The notes under the pieces: generated by a model
The model's database searches: none
The model's input: only the letters and a program-made list of their open reading frames with translations
What the model was told of the DNA's origin: nothing
DNA from: Psychrobacter sp. 1044
Lineage (GTDB): Bacteria > Pseudomonadota > Gammaproteobacteria > Pseudomonadales > Moraxellaceae
Assembly: GCF_904846525.1 (NCBI RefSeq)
Contig: NZ_CAJHAZ010000017.1
Span: forward strand, 1-60,248
DNA: 60,248 nt
Direction of reading: 5' to 3'
Part shown: one piece after another, positions 10,220-19,538 of the stretch
Layout of the letters: the number at the start of each line of letters is the position of its first letter
Numbering within the stretch: the stretch's first letter is position 1
Position numbers and translations under genes: made by a program

Positions 10220-11515
10220 TTACTGATAACGATAACGGGCTGAGCGCGCATGGGCTTCTAAGTCCTCACGTTGCGCTAAAATATCTGCGGTCTCAGCCAA
10301 TGGCTTACTACCAGCTTCAGTACAATAAATAATAGAGGATTTCTTCTGGAAATCATAAACGCCAAGCGGTGAAGAGAAACGCGCAGTGCCAGAGGTTGGC
10401 AACACGTGATTGGGTCCTGCACAGTAGTCACCAATCGCCTCAGGCGTGTGACGTCCCATGAAAATAGCACCTGCATGACGAATATCGTTGAGTAGCGCAT
10501 CAGGATGATCAACTGACAACTCTAAATGCTCAGGCGCAACCCTATTAATCACCGCCATACCTTCAACGCGGTCTTTAACCAGTATAAGCGCGCCACGATT
10601 TTTTAGCGAATCGCGGGCGATATCGGCTTTTGGCAACTCTGCCAGCGCTTTTTCAATTTCAGCCGCTACGTCTGCAAGCTGCTGTTCACTGGTCGTGACA
10701 AAGATAGCTTGAGCGATACGGTCATGTTCAGCTTGTGACAATAAATCCATCGCCAACCAATCGGCGCGATCTTGCGCCTCGCCCTCTGCATAGACCAATA
10801 CTTCAGAAGGACCAGCAATCATATCAATCCCAACTTGACCAAATACTGCGCGCTTGGCGGCAGCAACATATTTATTACCAGGGCCAGTGATTTTATCCAC
10901 CGCTGGAATCGTTTCGGTACCATATGCCAAGGCAGCAACCGCTTGCGCACCGCCGATGGTAAAGACACGGTCGACTTGTGCCAAATGTGCGGCGGCTAGC
11001 ACCAATGGATTGAGCACGCCTTTTGGCGCTGGCACCACCATGATGACCTCTTTAACACCCGCCACTTTGGCAGGAATGGCATTCATCAATACAGAAGATG
11101 GATAAGAGGCCAAACCACCAGGGACATAGATGCCTACTCGATCAAGTGCAGTGACTTTTTGACCCAAGCGATTACCAAGCTCATCTTCATACTGCCAAGT
11201 CTCTTGTACTTGGCGCTCATGAAAGGTCTGCACACGCGTTGCTGCGGTGGTCAATGCGGATTTTACTGTATCATCAAGATTCGCAAACGCTTCAGCAAGC
11301 GTCTCTTTAGACAGCTCTAGCTCTTGCATTGTCGTCGCTGGATGCTGATCGAATTGCTGGGTTAACGCCAGTACGACGCGATCGCCATCATGCCGAACTT
11401 GCGCGATGATATCATCAACGGTCTTTAACAAATCGACATCATTGACGGTTTCAAAGGCAAGTAACTCTGTCAATTGACTGTCAAAATCGGCATCTTGGGT
11501 ACTTAGTTGGCGCAT
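10220..11515 (-). CDS. hisD: Histidinol dehydrogenase
   Basis: Zinc-dependent enzyme that oxidises L-histidinol to histidine in two NAD-linked steps. It is 431 residues, the normal length. Recognisable segments are GIYVPGGLASYPSSVLMNAIPA, given here as GIYVPGGLASYPSSVLMN, then GGAQAVAALAYGT, KITGPGNKYVAAAKR, GPSEVLVYAE, QAEHD, NRVAPEHLEL and GDYCAGPNHVLPT, which hold zinc and substrate contacts known for the family. It has its own promoter (11641-11668) after a terminator following hisG, so hisD-hisC seem able to be transcribed separately from murA-hisG. Confidence 0.97.
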   Translation of the reverse strand: MRQLSTQDADFDSQLTELLAFETVNDVDLLKTVDDIIAQVRHDGDRVVLALTQQFDQHPATTMQELELSKETLAEAFANLDDTVKSALTTAATRVQTFHERQVQETWQYEDELGNRLGQKVTALDRVGIYVPGGLASYPSSVLMNAIPAKVAGVKEVIMVVPAPKGVLNPLVLAAAHLAQVDRVFTIGGAQAVAALAYGTETIPAVDKITGPGNKYVAAAKRAVFGQVGIDMIAGPSEVLVYAEGEAQDRADWLAMDLLSQAEHDRIAQAIFVTTSEQQLADVAAEIEKALAELPKADIARDSLKNRGALILVKDRVEGMAVINRVAPEHLELSVDHPDALLNDIRHAGAIFMGRHTPEAIGDYCAGPNHVLPTSGTARFSSPLGVYDFQKKSSIIYCTEAGSKPLAETADILAQREDLEAHARSARYRYQ

Positions 11516-11640
11516 GACTTAATCCTATATCTGAGCATAAAAGACTGCTGAAAATTAGCGATGTAAAAATGAGGGGTCTTGAGTATTAATAATAATTGTG
11601 ATGGCTGATATACCAGTTTTTATATATTTAGTTTGTTCAG

Positions 11641-11668
11641 ATTATACTAACCTCATACTTTCTGGCAA
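11641..11668 (-). promoter_or_regulatory. Probable promoter of hisD-hisC
   Basis: On the minus strand, TTGCCA (11663-11668), 16 bp, then a perfect TATAAT (11641-11646), about 125 bp before hisD and immediately downstream of a terminator for hisG. Confidence 0.7.
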
Positions 11669-11680
11669 GCAAATACAACA

Positions 11681-11727
11681 AAACCAGTTTAGCACGCTAT
11701 ATCTATCTTATAGCGCTAAACTGGTTT
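11681..11727 (-). terminator. Terminator after hisG
   Basis: A 13-bp perfect stem, AAACCAGTTTAGC (11681-11693) with GCTAAACTGGTTT (11715-11727), continued after a 2-nt bulge by GCTAT/ATAGC. On the minus strand it ends in TTTT plus further T-rich sequence. It separates hisG from the hisD promoter. Confidence 0.75.
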
Positions 11728-11804
11728 AAAAATTTGTATGACAATGCTTGAGATTACCAATGATTAGTATCGTTTGATAAAGCATTGATTCATTAGGAAT
11801 TAAT

Positions 11805-12500
11805 TTATGAAGCGCTGGCAATACTGTTTTTAAAGCTATCTAAAATCGGCTCAAGTAACGCAAATTTACGCTTGTAGCTCACTTGATTGACGATAAGGCG
11901 TGAGGACACATCGCAAATATGATCGCGTGCTTCAAGACCGTTGGCGCGCAACGTATTACCTGTATCAACCACATCGACGATCAAATCACCCAATCCAACC
12001 AACGGCGCAAGCTCCATAGAGCCATACAGTTTAATCACATCTACTTGCTGACCTTGGCTGGCAAAGTAAGCGCGGGCAACATTGACGTATTTGGTCGCAA
12101 TACGTAGGCGACGATTGGGTAGCGGCGCATCTTTTACGCCAGCTGTCATCAACTTACACTGAGCAATTTGCAAATCAAGTAACTCATAGACATGGTTGGC
12201 ACCATGCTCAAGCAACACATCTTTACCCGCCACCCCAAAGTCAGCCGCGCCATGTTCAACGTAGGTTGGCACATCACTGGCACGCAAAATCAATACACGC
12301 ACATTGGGGTTTGAGGTTGGAAAAATAAGTTTGCGTGAGGCTTCAGGATCTTCTAATAACTCAACACCAGCTGCGCGTAGCAGTGGCATGGTCTCTTCTA
12401 GAATACGACCTTTTGATAAGGCCAGTGTTAAACCTGAAAACTCATCATTTACTTCATTTAATAAACCATCATTTGGTAGGCTATTGCTTGCTTCAGTCAT
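11805..12500 (-). CDS. hisG: ATP phosphoribosyltransferase, short form (catalytic subunit)
   Basis: First enzyme of histidine synthesis, joining ATP and PRPP. With the start at 12500 ([10 protein letters not shown]) it is 231 residues. The sequence lacks the C-terminal ACT-like regulatory domain of the ~300-residue long form, so it is the short form, which in other bacteria needs HisZ as regulatory subunit; no hisZ is in this window. Motifs are [29 protein letters not shown], and [15 protein letters not shown] (PRPP loop). A GTG at 12530 would add 10 residues, but it falls at the base of a hairpin. The gene sits 147 bp after murA on the same strand and is followed by a terminator. Confidence 0.93.
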   Translation of the reverse strand: MTEASNSLPNDGLLNEVNDEFSGLTLALSKGRILEETMPLLRAAGVELLEDPEASRKLIFPTSNPNVRVLILRASDVPTYVEHGAADFGVAGKDVLLEHGANHVYELLDLQIAQCKLMTAGVKDAPLPNRRLRIATKYVNVARAYFASQGQQVDVIKLYGSMELAPLVGLGDLIVDVVDTGNTLRANGLEARDHICDVSSRLIVNQVSYKRKFALLEPILDSFKNSIASAS

Positions 12501-12528
12501 AATGACATAATGTCCATGTGCAGTTAAC

Positions 12529-12550
12529 ACCCCCGCTGAAGGGGGCTTTT
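12529..12550. other. GC-rich hairpin just upstream of hisG
   Basis: CCCCC (12530-12534) pairs with GGGGG (12541-12545) across a 6-nt loop, and CTTTT follows on the plus strand. It resembles a small plus-strand terminator, but no plus-strand gene ends here. On the minus strand it lies in the murA-hisG gap and would tie up the region around the alternative GTG start of hisG. Confidence 0.5.
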
Positions 12551-12647
12551 AGTGGTAGGTTACTAATAATGGTAGATTGCTAAGCTATTCATATCAATGC
12601 CAATCGTATCAATCATTTAGGTCATGGATTTGATAAGCAAATCGATA

Positions 12648-13928
<1,281 letters not shown>

Positions 13929-14021
13929 CTAACGATGAGTATTAAAATAGTGAAAATCAGACCAATCACACCCAGCCAATATAATAGCCAGTCTAATAAG
14001 CCCAATCATATGTATAACGGT

Positions 14022-14273
14022 CTAGCCTTTGGATTGAACGTCCCATTCAGCAGGCGTCAGCGCTTGAATATTGAGCGCATGAATATCGCCACTGGCGATC
14101 TTATCATTGACTAATGCATAAATCGCCTGCTGACGTTGCACGGCACGCTTACCTTCAAAACTGGCATCAACCACGCGTACATCAAACTTATTACCTTGAT
14201 TGGCAGCTTGAATAAAAGCGTCTGGGAAGTGAGTCTGTAAAAATGCAATCAAATCGTCAGCGTTCATGCTCAT
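14022..14273 (-). CDS. ibaG: BolA-family protein IbaG
   Basis: An 83-residue member of the BolA family, small proteins that bind Fe-S clusters together with monothiol glutaredoxins. The core segment VDASFEGKRAVQRQQAIYALV and the late IHALNIQALTPAEW fit IbaG/YrbA rather than BolA itself (shown here in parts: ASFEGKRAVQRQQ; HALNIQALTPAEW). The gene lies directly before murA on the same strand, as ibaG does in E. coli, which supports the name. The start at 14273 has AAGG about 11 nt upstream; an ATG two codons later is also possible. Confidence 0.9.
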   Translation of the reverse strand: MSMNADDLIAFLQTHFPDAFIQAANQGNKFDVRVVDASFEGKRAVQRQQAIYALVNDKIASGDIHALNIQALTPAEWDVQSKG

Positions 14274-14395
14274 AGAATATTCTGCCTTAAAGTGTCAGAT
14301 AGGGTATAGATTTAAAGTGACGACATTATAACAAGAGTTTAAGCATCTTACAGTACTGTCTTACGCAACTGCACCTAACTTCTGATTGCCATCCA

Positions 14396-15403
14396 TTATT
14401 TGAGCATTTTATCCAAGTACGTCAGTACTTGCGCGCGTACATCATTGACCCAACGTAGCGGCGGTGCCATCGCACCAATACTGGTCGCATGACTGGCACC
14501 TTTTATTTCACCGTTTTCTACGGTGACGCCCGCCTCTTGCAACGCTTTGGTCATTTTAATCGTATTGGTCGCATATACCACTTTGTCTTTTTCGGCAGTC
14601 AACAATAAATACGGGGGCTGCTCGCCTTTGATTTGACGGTCTGGCATGACGTCATCTGGCGTAGCATCAGCAGCAAAGGCGGTGGCGCTATCAAATTTGC
14701 GGAAGTCATAACTATAAGGACCAGCAATACCCACGACCGCAGTAATATCCTCTGGCTTAATACCATAAGGCGCTAAAAAATCTTCATTGGCGACCGCTGC
14801 AACTGCGTTAAATGCACCAGCAGAATGTCCAATTACCGCCAAGCGTTTAGGATCAGCATGTAAGCTCGGAGCATTATTGATACTCCAAGCAATCGCTTGC
14901 GCCGTATCTTTGACATAATCAGGGTACACATGCTCAGGCGCTTTACGATAATTAATTACGGCGGTGACATAACCTGCTTGCGCCAAACTCTGACCAACAA
15001 AGGCATACTGTTCTTTATTACCACTCTCCCACGAGCCACCGTGGACAAACACCACCATCGGATAGCTATCATTAATCGCACCATCATTGATAGCGCTTTG
15101 GGCTTTCATCGCTTGTGCTAATGGCTTGGGATAATAAATATCCAAATCTTGATCGGGCTCATCACCATAGAGAATGTTTTTGCTGACGCCAACGCCGCCA
15201 CTAGCAGTAATGCCATTGACGATAGCCAGTGGCGATAAGGCTTGCGCATTCTGGGTGGCTAGGGCAACGCTACCCAGTGCTAAGGCGGCGACACCTGTGA
15301 ATTTTAGAATGCCTACTTTGCTAGCAGTATTATTAATCATGCTTTCATTATTTATTTTTTGACGGCTTTTATTATATTCTAAGCGCTTATTTGCATCCTT
15401 CAT
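14396..15403 (-). CDS. Secreted alpha/beta hydrolase (esterase/lipase-like)
   Basis: A 335-residue alpha/beta-hydrolase of the HGG esterase type. It has the oxyanion motif VFVHGGSWESG, the nucleophile Ser in GHSAG, and a likely catalytic His in GASHATS near the end. A hydrophobic stretch GILKFTGVAALALGSVALAT followed by QNAQA looks like a signal peptide. It would sit at the very N-terminus if translation began at the internal ATG at 15340 (MINNTASKVG), which I think more likely than the 15403 start; neither has a strong ribosome binding site. Substrate is unknown. It is a single gene transcribed away from the BON lipoprotein. Confidence 0.8.
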   Translation of the reverse strand: MKDANKRLEYNKSRQKINNESMINNTASKVGILKFTGVAALALGSVALATQNAQALSPLAIVNGITASGGVGVSKNILYGDEPDQDLDIYYPKPLAQAMKAQSAINDGAINDSYPMVVFVHGGSWESGNKEQYAFVGQSLAQAGYVTAVINYRKAPEHVYPDYVKDTAQAIAWSINNAPSLHADPKRLAVIGHSAGAFNAVAAVANEDFLAPYGIKPEDITAVVGIAGPYSYDFRKFDSATAFAADATPDDVMPDRQIKGEQPPYLLLTAEKDKVVYATNTIKMTKALQEAGVTVENGEIKGASHATSIGAMAPPLRWVNDVRAQVLTYLDKMLK

Positions 15404-15599
15404 TGCCAGTATCCCTATTATATTTATACATGGATCAAAATTAACAGCACTGCGATAGCCCTTTTATAAAATAAGCACTAATCCTGTCTTATCTACTATT
15501 CGCTTTTATATCTTACTGGCTGGCTCAGACGTTCTCGTGTTTTTCCTGTTAACAGTGTTTAGGTTTCTTGTCATTAAACACGGTTTAAACTGACGGGGC

Positions 15600-15624
15600 A
15601 AATAGCTTACCCTACAAGCTATTT
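15600..15624. other. Inverted repeat downstream of the BON lipoprotein gene
   Basis: AAATAGCTT (15600-15608) and AAGCTATTT (15616-15624) form a 9-bp stem. A T-run (TTTTTTT) follows about 9 nt later on the plus strand only. It may be a weak terminator or an RNA end of the minus-strand gene. Confidence 0.4.
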
Positions 15625-15678
15625 AGCCACTGTTTTTTTGTTTTATTAATAAATAACAGCTGTATTTTAGAATACTTT

Positions 15679-16518
15679 TTACTGATCTTGATACAGGTCT
15701 ATATATGGGCTTGATGACGGTTGCTCAACGGTTGTGCCATCTTCGGTCACGACGATAGGAGTCGATGTAGCAACGGACGCTGGCGCTTCAGAATTATTAA
15801 CGCTAGCAGCAGCTACCCCGTCCACAACGACTGGCGCTGAAGCAGGATTTACCAAGTTATTTTCAGACATAATGTCGTCTTTACTTATCTTTACGCCCCT
15901 GTCATCAACGACGGTCGTCAGCAGCACCAGCTCAGTCACACCAACGGTGCTATTGGCGATATCGATTAGGTGACTCTGCTGAGTCGGTGTCATACGTCCC
16001 ATGATATAAACCACACCATCATTGGTCACGGCTTTGATCTGTGAGGCTTTGACGCCATCACTCGCGGCGACTTTTGCCAGCAGCTTTGAGGTGATATAGC
16101 CATCATGAACCGTCGAGCTATAGCCTTTAGACGCGCTGACGTTTAGCTCATTATAGACATGACGCACATCTGGCATAGAGCTGACGACTTTTTCGACTTC
16201 TACTTTGATGGCCTCAGTGGGTACTTCGCCTGTCAATAACACTTCACTATTAAAGCTATCAATACCCATACGACTGGTTTGTTGCAGGTCTTCTTTTAAC
16301 CCATAAACATTGATTTTGACGGTATGTTCGATACTGCGATCCAGTAGTCTCTGCGGAATGGTACGCTCTGTCATCGGCACACCATACGTACCTTCTGTAC
16401 TGTTGGTCAAATAATTGGTGGTACAGCCCGTAGTGACGATGCTGGTCATTAGCATAACGCCTATCGCGGTGCGGCTTGATGAGCCAAAAATAGCAGTGCG
16501 CAAATGCATCCGTGTCAT
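15679..16518 (-). CDS. BON-domain lipoprotein, DolP/YraP-like
   Basis: A 279-residue envelope protein with an N-terminal hydrophobic segment ending VTTGC, a usable though imperfect lipobox (Cys about residue 32). Two BON domains follow: the first about residues 65-140, with DSFNSEVLLTGEVPTE, and the second about 145-220, with AVTNDGVVYIMGRMT. The last 60 residues are Ala/Val/Ser/Thr-rich and unlike DolP (191 aa in E. coli). In E. coli dolP sits near rsmI and yraN, as here, which supports a DolP-like role in outer-membrane integrity; that role is inferred. Confidence 0.8.
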   Translation of the reverse strand: MTRMHLRTAIFGSSSRTAIGVMLMTSIVTTGCTTNYLTNSTEGTYGVPMTERTIPQRLLDRSIEHTVKINVYGLKEDLQQTSRMGIDSFNSEVLLTGEVPTEAIKVEVEKVVSSMPDVRHVYNELNVSASKGYSSTVHDGYITSKLLAKVAASDGVKASQIKAVTNDGVVYIMGRMTPTQQSHLIDIANSTVGVTELVLLTTVVDDRGVKISKDDIMSENNLVNPASAPVVVDGVAAASVNNSEAPASVATSTPIVVTEDGTTVEQPSSSPYIDLYQDQ

Positions 16519-16734
16519 GATTTACCTCTTAGAACATGAGTGTGACGATAGTATAAAGTCAATTGATTGAGCCAGTTTTAATCTAGTAACGTTTGTTTTG
16601 ACAACTGTTAATTCAGTTAATAACAACTTAGCTACTTTACTTAATTTTTACTATCAGCGGTTAGGTTTTTGGTAACGCTCACTCGATGATAAGTACTTAC
16701 TACCTTCTAGTTGGATTGCTTTTACATCCTATTA

Positions 16735-17220
16735 TCACGTATCTGCTATAAAAGCACCTTTGAGCCATTGTGGTTGATTTGCTATGTTTTGACCACTGGT
16801 CTTAATATGAGTACCTACCGTATCATAAGCGATAACATCGAACCGGCAGTCATAATCCTCATACTCAGGATGCTGTTGCAAAAAATATTGCGCCGTTTTA
16901 ATCACTTTACGTTGTTTGCTTGCCGTCACGCTCAGTGCAGCACCACCAAAACCTGAACGCTGCCGTTGACGCACCTCAATGAATACCAATGTCGACCATG
17001 CTGAACCTGTCTCCAGCATAATCAAATCCAGCTCACCCACTTTGGGCTGCTGCCAATTTTGGGCAATCAAAATCAATCCTTGCGATTGTAAAAACTCACA
17101 CGCCTGCTGCTCGAACAGACTGCCTTGGCGCTGCTTTGGTGAAGTGAGGTTCAAAGGTTTATGACTGCACATAAGGTCGATGGGTCTCGTTAACATTTCA
17201 GAATTATCATAGCACATCAT
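16735..17220 (-). CDS. yraN: YraN family (UPF0102) protein
   Basis: A 161-residue protein with the UPF0102 nuclease-like core: GSLFEQQACEFLQSQGL, then PKVGELDLIM and FIEVRQRQRSGFGGA, the E-L-D and E-V-R pattern of restriction-endonuclease-like folds. KQRKVIKTAQYFLQQ follows. The true start may be the ATG at 17172 (MCSHKPLNL), which gives about 145 residues and fits the family better; no strong ribosome binding site decides it. It is divergent from rsmI, a neighbour in many gammaproteobacteria. Biochemical function is not established. Confidence 0.85.
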   Translation of the reverse strand: MMCYDNSEMLTRPIDLMCSHKPLNLTSPKQRQGSLFEQQACEFLQSQGLILIAQNWQQPKVGELDLIMLETGSAWSTLVFIEVRQRQRSGFGGAALSVTASKQRKVIKTAQYFLQQHPEYEDYDCRFDVIAYDTVGTHIKTSGQNIANQPQWLKGAFIADT

Positions 17221-17355
17221 GCTAAACTAGCCACTTTCGCGTGCAGATGCTGGTATGGTGTTTTATGCTTTGCTTAAGCCCTATTTTTGACCAGTTTTGT
17301 CAGTCAGCGCGCCACATTATATTTTAATTCCCGCTTTTAATACTCCGAGGTTTTC

Positions 17356-18324
17356 ATGTCTAGCCCTACCGCGATGCCAGCTTGTCTATATATCGTTGCC
17401 ACGCCGATTGGCAATATGAGCGATATGACGCCGCATGCCATCGATGTTTTAAAACAAGTCGCCATCATTGCCTGTGAAGACACCCGTACCTCAGGTAAGC
17501 TATTGTCGCATTTTGGCATTGATACCAAAGGCAGTAAAGCCGACGACGAAAAAGAGTCAGAAGCTCCTAACACTAAAAATAATACCGATAGTAACGTGAC
17601 AGACGCTGATATCGCGACCAAGCAAAAAGGTCATAACAAGCTTTGGGCATATCATGAACACAATAGTGCCATTCAAACACCCAAAATTATCGAGATGATC
17701 GGGCAAGGTCATTCGGTTGCTTTGATTAGTGATGCCGGTACGCCACTCATCAGTGATCCAGGTTATCAACTGGTACAGGCTGCTCATGCGGCTGGCGTTA
17801 GAGTCTCTCCTATCATTGGTGCCTCTGCTGCCATTGCCGCACTGTCAGTCGCAGGATTGCCCTCAGACCGCTTTAGCTTTATTGGGTTTTTACCTGCCAA
17901 AACCCACGGTCGCCAAAAGCAATTAGCAGCATTAAACTCACGTACTGAAACGTTGATATTTTATGAAGCACCGCACCGTATTATCGCCAGTTTAGAAGAC
18001 ATGGCGACTATATTTGGCGCAGATCGTGAAGTCACTTTTTGCCGTGAATTGACTAAGACCTTTGAGACTGTCCATAAAAGCACTCTTGGGGATTTGGTAG
18101 AATTTGTCAAAGCTGATGACAATCAACAGCGCGGTGAGATAGTCGTGGTCGTCGCTGGCGTGAATGTGGCGCAGGATGCGGATGACATCAGTATTCATGA
18201 TAAATTATTGCAGCGCTTACTTGAGGACTTATCGGTTAAAAAAGCCGCTGCATTGGGCGCTGACATTACTGGCGTCAAAAAGAATGCGCTATATCAGCGC
18301 TTACTTGAGCTACAAGCTGAATAA
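17356..18324 (+). CDS. rsmI: 16S rRNA (cytidine-1402 2'-O)-methyltransferase, with insert
   Basis: SAM-dependent enzyme that methylates the ribose of C1402 in the P-site of 16S rRNA. The tetrapyrrole-methylase-like fold is marked by LYIVATPIGNMSD, ACEDTRTSGKLL, ALISDAGTPLISDPG and FYEAPHRI. The protein is 322 residues, about 35 above E. coli RsmI. The excess is a hydrophilic stretch (about residues 56-95) of Lys, Asp, Glu, Asn and Thr between HFGIDT and WAYHEHN, a join that is normally direct. GAGG 6 nt upstream supports the start. A PfkB-family kinase gene follows after 54 bp on the same strand. Confidence 0.95.
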   Translation: MSSPTAMPACLYIVATPIGNMSDMTPHAIDVLKQVAIIACEDTRTSGKLLSHFGIDTKGSKADDEKESEAPNTKNNTDSNVTDADIATKQKGHNKLWAYHEHNSAIQTPKIIEMIGQGHSVALISDAGTPLISDPGYQLVQAAHAAGVRVSPIIGASAAIAALSVAGLPSDRFSFIGFLPAKTHGRQKQLAALNSRTETLIFYEAPHRIIASLEDMATIFGADREVTFCRELTKTFETVHKSTLGDLVEFVKADDNQQRGEIVVVVAGVNVAQDADDISIHDKLLQRLLEDLSVKKAAALGADITGVKKNALYQRLLELQAE

Positions 18325-18378
18325 TTTTTGGATATTCATATTAAAGACAGTTATAAAACTATTGAGGAGAAGTGAGCA

Positions 18379-19398
18379 ATGTACAATGTAATGGCGATAG
18401 GCAACGCATTGGTTGACCATGAATATGTATTGTCAGATGCGGCGCTAGAAGAGACTGATTTGACCAAAGGTAATATGACGCTGGCCGGTATCGACGAGCA
18501 ACAGCAATTATTGGCGTATTTTAAACTGGCAGAAATTGCACCATCAAAGCAGGCTGGTGGTGGCTCAGCGGCCAATACGATGTACACCTTTGCAAGTTTA
18601 GGCGGCAAGCCATTTTATGCGTGCCGCGTCGGTGACGATCAACAAGGCGAGTTTTATCTCAAAGACTTACATGAAGCAGGTGTTGCAACTTCAGAGAAAT
18701 CTATCCATGCAGGCGGAGTAACGGGTTCATGTGTGGTCGCAGTGACCGAAGATGGCGAGCGCACCATGCAAACTTATCTCGGTACTTCAAGCGAAATCAC
18801 CGCAGAAAATGTCGATTTTGATGCGCTGACACAAGCTGACTGGTTATATATAGAAGGCTACTTGGCCATGACTGAGAGTATTCAGCCTGCCATGACTCAG
18901 TTGCGTCATCAAGCAGGGATTCATTCTGCAAAAATTGCCGTAAGTTTTGCTGATCCTGCCGTGGTGAAGTTTGCCAAAGACGGTTTACTCAATATGCTGG
19001 GCAATAAAGTGGCAGTGATATTCTGTAATAGTGAGGAAGCCAAACTCTTTACGGACAAAAAACAAGTCAAGGCAGCCGCACGCGCACTGCTTGAGTATTG
19101 CCAGACGGCAGTCGTCACTGATGGTGCCAATGGTGCAACGATCGCCCATAAAGCTGATGACAAATCAGAGATTGAGATTTATGAAGTTGCTACACCAATC
19201 GTTACTAATGTCATTGATACCAACGGTGCCGGTGATAATTACGCAGGAGCATTTTTATACGCGTTGTCGCAGCACTATAGCTTGCCTGAATGTGGTCGTC
19301 TTGCCAGCGAAGTGGCGGCGCAGGTGATTCAACAGTTTGGACCACGATTGGCCTCACAAGATTATAGAGATATTGCAAAGCGTGTACTATCTGCTTAA
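18379..19398 (+). CDS. PfkB-family carbohydrate/nucleoside kinase (adenosine kinase-like)
   Basis: A 339-residue ribokinase-fold enzyme. The N-terminal half has GGGSAANTMYTFASLGG, a PfkB signature; the C-terminal half has DTNGAGDNYAGAFLYAL, where the Asp of GAGD is the catalytic base and GAG the anion hole. The family phosphorylates sugars or nucleosides. The sequence resembles bacterial proteins annotated as adenosine kinase, but I cannot confirm the substrate. A strong GAGGAG ribosome binding site precedes the ATG. It follows rsmI and ends at a long-stem terminator shared with the convergent metY. Confidence 0.85.
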   Translation: MYNVMAIGNALVDHEYVLSDAALEETDLTKGNMTLAGIDEQQQLLAYFKLAEIAPSKQAGGGSAANTMYTFASLGGKPFYACRVGDDQQGEFYLKDLHEAGVATSEKSIHAGGVTGSCVVAVTEDGERTMQTYLGTSSEITAENVDFDALTQADWLYIEGYLAMTESIQPAMTQLRHQAGIHSAKIAVSFADPAVVKFAKDGLLNMLGNKVAVIFCNSEEAKLFTDKKQVKAAARALLEYCQTAVVTDGANGATIAHKADDKSEIEIYEVATPIVTNVIDTNGAGDNYAGAFLYALSQHYSLPECGRLASEVAAQVIQQFGPRLASQDYRDIAKRVLSA

Positions 19399-19412
19399 CT
19401 TATAAAAATCTG

Positions 19413-19475
19413 TCATTGCCGATAATAAAAAAAGCCCATATCGATTGATATGGGCTTTTTTATTATCGGCAATGA
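19413..19475. terminator. Long-stem bidirectional terminator between the PfkB kinase and metY
   Basis: An almost perfect 29-30 bp inverted repeat around a 4-nt loop: left arm from TCATTGCCGATAAT (19413) to GCCCATATC, right arm GATATGGGC to ATTATCGGCAATGA (19475), with a single extra A in the left arm. The A- and T-tracts flank the GC core, so it can stop both convergent transcripts. Confidence 0.92.
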
Positions 19476-19538
19476 GACAAATTATTCAGTTCACATTGCT
19501 CAGTTCACATGGTTCAGTTCAATAGAAAGCGTTTAATA

